In this document: piece by piece, positions 58,521 through 64,000 of the stretch
How positions within the stretch are numbered: position 1 is the first letter of the stretch
Layout of the letters: the number at the start of each line of letters is the position of its first letter
Source: Sipunculus nudus
Taxonomy: Eukaryota; Annelida; Sipuncula; Golfingiida; Sipunculidae
Length of the DNA: 64,000 nucleotides
Assembly: GCA_026874595.1 (NCBI GenBank)
Contig: CM049312.1
Coordinates: 68,354,929 to 68,418,928, forward strand
Direction of reading: 5' to 3'
Program-made: the position numbers and the translations under genes
The notes under the pieces: model-generated
What the model was told of the DNA's origin: nothing
Seen by the model: only the letters and a program-made list of their open reading frames with translations
The model's database searches: none

Positions 58521-59065
58521 GTTTTGTCCAGATTTTTCTGCTTAGCTGAACCTTTGAATAATTTGTTAAAGAAGAAACAAAGGTGTGTATGGAATGTTCA
58601 GTGTGAAAATGCATTGCAGAATTTGAAAGCAATTCTGCAAAGTTCACCAGTTTTAACAGCTCCAGACTTTTCAGTACCTTTTAAGTTAGCTGTAGATGTT
58701 TCTTTAGTGATAATGCTGCTGGTGCTGTGTTGTTACAAGAAGGCAATGATGGCATAGATCATCAAATTTGTTATTTCTCAAGAAAGTTTAATGCAAACCA
58801 GAAAAAAAAATACTCCACTATTGAAAAAGAATGTTAGGCTTTGATTTTGGCGTTGCAACATTTTGAAGTTTATGTTACTTCATCAGTCAGGCCTATTATT
58901 GTCTTCAGTGATAACAATCCTCCCCTCACGTTCATGAACAAGTTGAAGTGTAAAAATCAAAGATTGTTGAGATAGAGTTTGTTCTTACAGGATTACAATC
59001 TTGATATCGTGCACATTAAAGGAAAAGACAATGTACTTGCTGATTGCTTATCGAGATGTATATGA
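58521..59065 (+). pseudogene. pol: RNase H
   Basis: LLKKKQRCVWNVQCENALQ and SSPVLTAPDF lead into KLAVDVS (first catalytic Asp), CYFSRKFN, STIEKEC then a stop and ALILALQHFEVYV (catalytic Glu), IVFSDNNPPLTF (Asp), and YNLDIVHIKGKDN...ADCLSRC at the end. At least one frameshift and two stops are present. This is the standard tethered domain of gypsy-type pol, here at the C-terminus. Confidence 0.8.
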
Positions 59066-59152
59066 AATGTTGTAAACAAGATCTTTATGTAATGTTGTAA
59101 ATAAGATGTTTTTTAAGATGTTGTAAAAATTTAGTGATTAACTATTAATTAG

Positions 59153-59903
59153 TGTTGTTGTTGCATTTTGTGTTTGGTCCGTGCTGGTTGAACTCTCGTT
59201 GTCAGGTGAGCCTTGAGCTTTCACGCTTGGTCGTGGGTCACGTGATGAGCCTGGTTTGTGTAGATACACAGCGATGTCTTTCTAGAGAATTCCTGAAACG
59301 CATGTTTACTGTTGAATAGGGTTCTTATAGATTGTTCAGGAGGTTGAAAATATTCCCGGCTTGGGGTTTGAAGGTATATAAAGGGGCTGTTTTTTTAGAA
59401 CCAGAGGAAATACAGCAGAGCAGATACCAGCGGACGCAGAAGAGTGTGACAGATTCTAAGACCTTATCCGACGAATGCGGTAATTATACATTTTCAAAGA
59501 GTTTCTCCTGGATTTTATACATTTGGACTTCAGTTTACTTTCTGTGTTGTTGCAAGAACTTTCCACTGGACTGTCATTCTCCGAGAGTTTACATTCAAAG
59601 GACTTATCGTGGTGACGGTGTTGGTATCAAGGTACTGTACTATTATCTTTCTGTGTGATTATATTGACTTGTTGCTATAACGCTGGTTTACTGTATAATT
59701 GTATTGATTTAGTGTATCGTATTGTAAGGGTTGTTTTAAGAATAAATTATAGTTATTTGTTAACAAAAAAAACACTGACTTCTTTATTCATTCCCCAAGA
59801 CATTTCACGCTGCTTAGTGTTACAGAATCTGATTTTTTTATCTCCATTACAAAATTTGTGTTCATCACGCATACGTGATCTGTTTATATTAGGTTCCGTA
59901 ATA
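59153..59903 (+). repeat. 3' LTR
   Basis: Pairs with 54123-54864 nearly end to end; ends GGTTCCGTAATA where the 5' copy has GGTTCCATAACA. Confidence 0.8.
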
Positions 59904-61800
59904 CGGGTCATTCCCTAGATTTATTGAAATAACCCATTTGAGAGAGAAGAGGATACCTTAATTAGCTTTCTGCACTATTTTATCGGCCGATTGCAAGAGT
60001 CGGGTGATTATGTAACTTCCTGGTAACAAAACCCTGTTGTGTGATACCCAAAACGTCTCGATTTTTTCGGCGTTGAGGTATACAAAACCGAAGTCATCAA
60101 GGAGAGAGTCTTCACATATCAAAGAAAAATCGACCTATTTTATCAGGAGAATAGTGAAATCGTGTAATGAACTCACTAAGCGACAGTTGAACCATTGTTT
60201 CATGTACACATAGGTTAAAGCAACTTTTTTTTAATAGGAATAGCAAAAGAAAGCAAGTCTTGGTAATAGTTATATAAATGTTTATATCAATATAAGTAAT
60301 TGTACGTATTCTAGGATCGCAGTAGTCTTGTAAGATCATGATGTCATGTAAGATCATAATGTGCCGTAATTTTGAATAAGACAAGGGTCGCAGCAGTTAA
60401 AACAAGTAGATACAAGAGGTTTATTATCCTGTTAGAATGTGCTTGCTGCAGAGACGAACTCTTCATTTTTCAAAATGGCGGATACACTCCTCAGTTGCGG
60501 GTTTCCCCAAAACGAGACTCAAATATATACTGTCACCGGTATAGCTTTGTTAAGGTGATATCTGTTTAGCAGCCATATGAATTTTACAAAATATCACTAT
60601 TTGTTACGGTCATCATGTCAACAAGTACTTGTGTACTATGGCACTTATAAATGTGGTAAGAAAAAAAACGCGGCCCTATAGTTGTTCGATCTGAGCAGTG
60701 TTTCGGCAACTGTGACAATAGCATGCCTGAAACAATTGCTATTTATTTAATATTGATCCATTTATACAATATTTTCCCAGGGGAGAAAAATTAGGAACAA
60801 AAATTACAGTTCTCTACGAGTTAACAAAAGTGTCTCGTAACCTTTATATGATGTATTCAATTTCGTTGAACACTTTGTTCACGGCTTTACCCGGCGATCT
60901 GTCGTTTCAGGACGTAAGACCAGCAGTAAGGCAGACACCAACTCAGGAAACTTAGTTCATGAGTCTGTCAATAGATGACGCTAGATACCATATGGCCATT
61001 TCACCTTAACTTTTTGTTCATACCACTTTGGATTCCGTAACAGTTGTTTTCCATGATACCAATGCAAGCAATTTATAATATATGAGACAGGTGTCTGTAA
61101 TATATTAATTCTAATATACCTGCATACACCTTTTTCATCTTCATATATTGTGATTTGTTCTTTATACTGTTACGACATAAGGTCACATTATTTGCATAAT
61201 TCAACATTTGCGCTAATATTTTCTATTCCTACGGTATAAGCGTGTTATTATTGCTGTCATATATACTCAGTCTATCAGAGATATCATTTACCTTTTTAAC
61301 TAGTAAATTAAGTTGTTCTGCCGTATTTTGTGGTATATGACTGTCCCTTATCGGTCTTAGGTCACCCACTTAACCGAACGATTATATGACTGATCTTCAG
61401 AACTATACTCTCGTATGATTTTAGCTTATATATATATTATACTAACATTGACCGTAACCGTAAAGTGTATTTGTTAAATATTTGATTTGTCATGTTGAGC
61501 GCCGTCAATACAGGAAGAGATTAAGATATATGCGCCCACCCCCCACCCCCCACACACACACACACACGCATACACACACGCACACTTTTAGCAAGGGGAG
61601 ATGGTCAGTGTAATCATCCCCCTGCTATTCAGAGAATAACATTCTTATATTGGAAATGAAAAATATTAATAGTTAAATTATTGACTTTTCCATTTCTGAG
61701 TTTACTATGAAATATTATATATCTAAACCTTATACTTAATTATCATACATTTTAAACGTGTTACACAGACATGAAATTTTATATATCATATGTCGGGCTC
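59904..61800. other. Interval without recognised genes
   Basis: AT-rich. A CA-rich stretch lies at about 61546-61585. Confidence 0.4.
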
Positions 61801-61803
61801 AAC

Positions 61804-61807
<4 letters not shown>

Positions 61808-61852
<45 letters not shown>
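61808..61852. repeat. (TA)n microsatellite
   Basis: About 22 TA dinucleotides. Confidence 0.95.
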
Positions 61853-61856
<4 letters not shown>

Positions 61857-62107
61857 GCCTGCGAGTCATCCCCACCCCTGAAGATAAATTGACGCCACCG
61901 GTCATTATACAAGTCATAATATTTGCAATAATATTTGCTCTAGCACAGGAATCTACTTATCTCGGACCGCCGATCTAATATCGACCTCCCTGGAGAATTA
62001 GGCATTAATCTTATTAAGTAAAGTGTTTGAAAACTAGAAAGGACTCAGGGCACAAATCCCTGCTAATAATTTAGACTGCAAGTTATTTATTGCCTCGGAT
62101 TTTGATT

Positions 62108-62165
62108 TTAGCTCAGGTGACTGCACGTCTGGGATATAGAGAAAGGCCTTTGTCCGGCTGTTCGT
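62108..62165 (+). repeat. Possible Helitron-like head remnant
   Basis: TTTTAGCTCAGGTGACTG and TTTGTCCGGCTGTTCG resemble the head of the element at 19361. No tandem units or 3' hairpin follow. Confidence 0.3.
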
Positions 62166-62169
62166 TCCC

Positions 62170-64000
62170 AGGTAAGTTGGAAACCACTGGACACACTATA
62201 CTGAAATTCAACATAAACTTAGATGCGAAGCTCTCCTACCAAATATGTGTGATAACTTGCTTCTCTATTGTTTAAATATATATCAGGATGTATATCATTA
62301 ATCTGCTATTTTAAATGCCATATCATCCCACGGCTCTTATTTAAACAGCTAGTGTTAGCCATGCCATTGAATGCAGAGATTCGTGTTAATCCGTTGTCAA
62401 CTACTGTGTACATTGATTGGACCCTGTTTAAATACAAATTGCATGTTCACATGTTGTGTTTGGGTGTTTGATAACCTATACATCTCAATAGACGTTCTCT
62501 GACTCTTATTGTTATCTTTGTTTAAACAGATAAATCATATCTCTGAGCCGAGAACACAGGGTCTATTAAGACCCATTCACACCTAAGCAACGATCATCTG
62601 ATAAAGATATTTCGTCGTATTTTAAAGGCAGCTATTCGGCCTCATATGTAGAATGTATGAGATTTCTGGCTAGCTCTGGGTACATTTGCATGAACTGTGG
62701 GTAATTCCACACTAATTAAGGCCACAGTGATGCACGTATATTCTTGTTCATCTACAAGCTGGCGATAACACGTTACATGCGCCCATGTTGACAAACAAAA
62801 AGATATGTAATTGAAGTTTTTTTTTTGTTGTTCATGTGCCAAAGTTGAAAGGTCACTAGTCACAAGACGCCATTTTTTGTGTTTCTCGGCGCAAGATATC
62901 CTTCTTTAATGTGCTCGGATTATTATAACATGGTCCTAACATGTTATAAAAAAAGTTTATAAAAACAAAACAAAATGAACCGCGAGTTTTCTGGCTATTT
63001 TCTATAAAAGGTGTGATTATAATATACGTCAGATATACGGATATACCCCTTTAAAAAGAAAAACTGCAGTCATATATTATGATTTGTTTTGACGCCACTT
63101 ATATGTACAAACAAATTACGTACTGTACGTAAACAGTGGCAGTCCCGACAAATCATAACAGTATTCCACCATATGTTGCTGGTTGTAACAAACGATCGTA
63201 ATCGTAACAAAATTGGTTACAAGGCAGATGTTCGATCTTGCACAAATACTCCATATATCCTTGCCTTGGTTGAGGGTAGTCATTGATATTCGTGATCTTT
63301 CTTATATCGGCGGCGTATGACCTCAGCAACCAATAACATGTTTTTGCAAACTGTCATATACAGAGGCGCATATTTCTTCTGCAAGGTTGGGTTGAGAGGA
63401 CTTCGAATCTCCCCCACCCCCCTAAACATACAAGCATCTGTAATGGGGTATACCATATTTACCTCCCCTCTCCATTTTCTCAATATTATATAATAATAGT
63501 AATATTATCAGTGTTGGACCCAAAACCCAGTTCGGGGGGTGGGGGGTGGGGGTGGGGGGGGGGGCCTAACCGTCTAGGTTGTATATCAGCTAAGGGGTTG
63601 GGCTCGGGAGGTATGACCCCTTTAGCAATGTGATTTTTTTTTTCAGAATATAAGCAATATTTAAGCGATTTCAGTATGAAAAATATGCAATATAGAGTAT
63701 TGCTTCATAAACCGACAAGGAGCAAAACACTTGCTCTAACATGCTTATCTATAAAACCTGCATATACGTTTTAATTTGATTTAATTTTAATTTAAATGGC
63801 TGGATACCACAGTGTCGTGGAAACGGGTAATTCATGTCATATTATTTCTAAGTATTTTATGCATTTTATTTTATTGTATCTCAGAGACTGCAGTTCATTG
63901 ATATTTATGGAATATTGAGACACATCCTTGTAAATAACTGACTTTTTACGGATTTTAAATAGAGCCTATTTTTAAACACAATATGGTGTTCTTTTAATTT
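62170..64000. other. Right flank, no gene recognised
   Basis: AT-rich with a G-rich run at about 63534-63563. No supported coding frame. Confidence 0.4.

Larger units (their letters stand above)
54123..59903 (+). mobile_element. Gmr1-type Ty3/gypsy LTR retrotransposon, degenerate
   Basis: About 5.8 kb: direct LTRs at both ends, then gag (coiled coil, capsid, CCHC), integrase, reverse transcriptase and RNase H in that order. Sequence motifs are Ty3/gypsy-like, yet integrase precedes RT as in copia. That order in a gypsy-like element defines the Gmr1 group. Every coding part is broken by stops or frameshifts, so it is not autonomous now. LTRs differ by only a few percent by eye, so insertion is moderately recent. 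Target duplication could not be resolved. A solo LTR of the family is at 34563-35441. Confidence 0.85.

Noticed and set aside
54118-59908. Target-site duplication of the LTR element
   Set aside because: Flanking 5-mers AGCAT and CGGGT do not match; the exact ends remain uncertain.

Overview
The window reads as a gene-poor, AT-rich, repeat-dense animal nuclear sequence. It has short phase-1 exons with GT-AG introns, many (TA)n arrays, tRNA-derived SINE heads, decayed LTR, LINE, Helitron-like and DNA transposons, and host exons for SUEL (rhamnose/galactose-binding) lectin domains and PAN/Apple-like domains. Together with a tandem-repeat-bearing Helitron-like element of the kind common in bivalves, this suggests a lophotrochozoan, most likely a bivalve mollusc. 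That assignment is inference.

Main host content (minus strand, about 3.8-41.4 kb): a tandem, partly decayed family of secreted-lectin genes built as signal-peptide exon, SUEL exon, PAN-like exon, mostly joined in phase 1. Unit 1 (3.8-6.8 kb, with a second possible first exon at 8.8 kb) carries a frameshift and a stop. Unit A (21.7 and 16.4 kb) has an intact signal-peptide exon and an intact SUEL exon that join in phase. Unit 2 (24.3-29.5 kb) is a decayed copy of unit 1, split by a 3.15-kb TTAA-flanked transposon carrying a THAP fragment. Further decayed 5' modules lie at 29.5-30.2 and 31.5-33.35 kb. Unit C (41.4, 39.0 and 37.7 kb) has open SUEL and PAN exons but doubtful splice joins. A decayed copy of a unit-A-like promoter at the left edge suggests the array continues outside the window.

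A separate plus-strand two-exon gene end (49.6-51.15 kb) encodes an unrecognised, probably beta-rich, secreted domain followed by a PAN-like domain.

Mobile DNA: a Ty3/gypsy-type LTR retrotransposon at 54.1-59.9 kb with integrase encoded BEFORE reverse transcriptase (the Gmr1-type order), broken by frameshifts and stops and with no visible protease. A solo LTR of the same family sits inside a TA microsatellite at 34.6-35.4 kb. There is a Helitron-like element with five ~335-bp tandem units (19.4-21.2 kb), a tyrosine-recombinase pseudogene (22.2-22.6 kb), an L2/CR1-like LINE 3' end (33.5-34.0 kb), several MITE-like and SINE-like pieces, a TATA/CRE/CCAAT promoter-like block at 12.8 kb, and local tandem duplications at 46.7-48.1 and 48.6-48.8 kb. 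The rest is non-coding as far as can be read.
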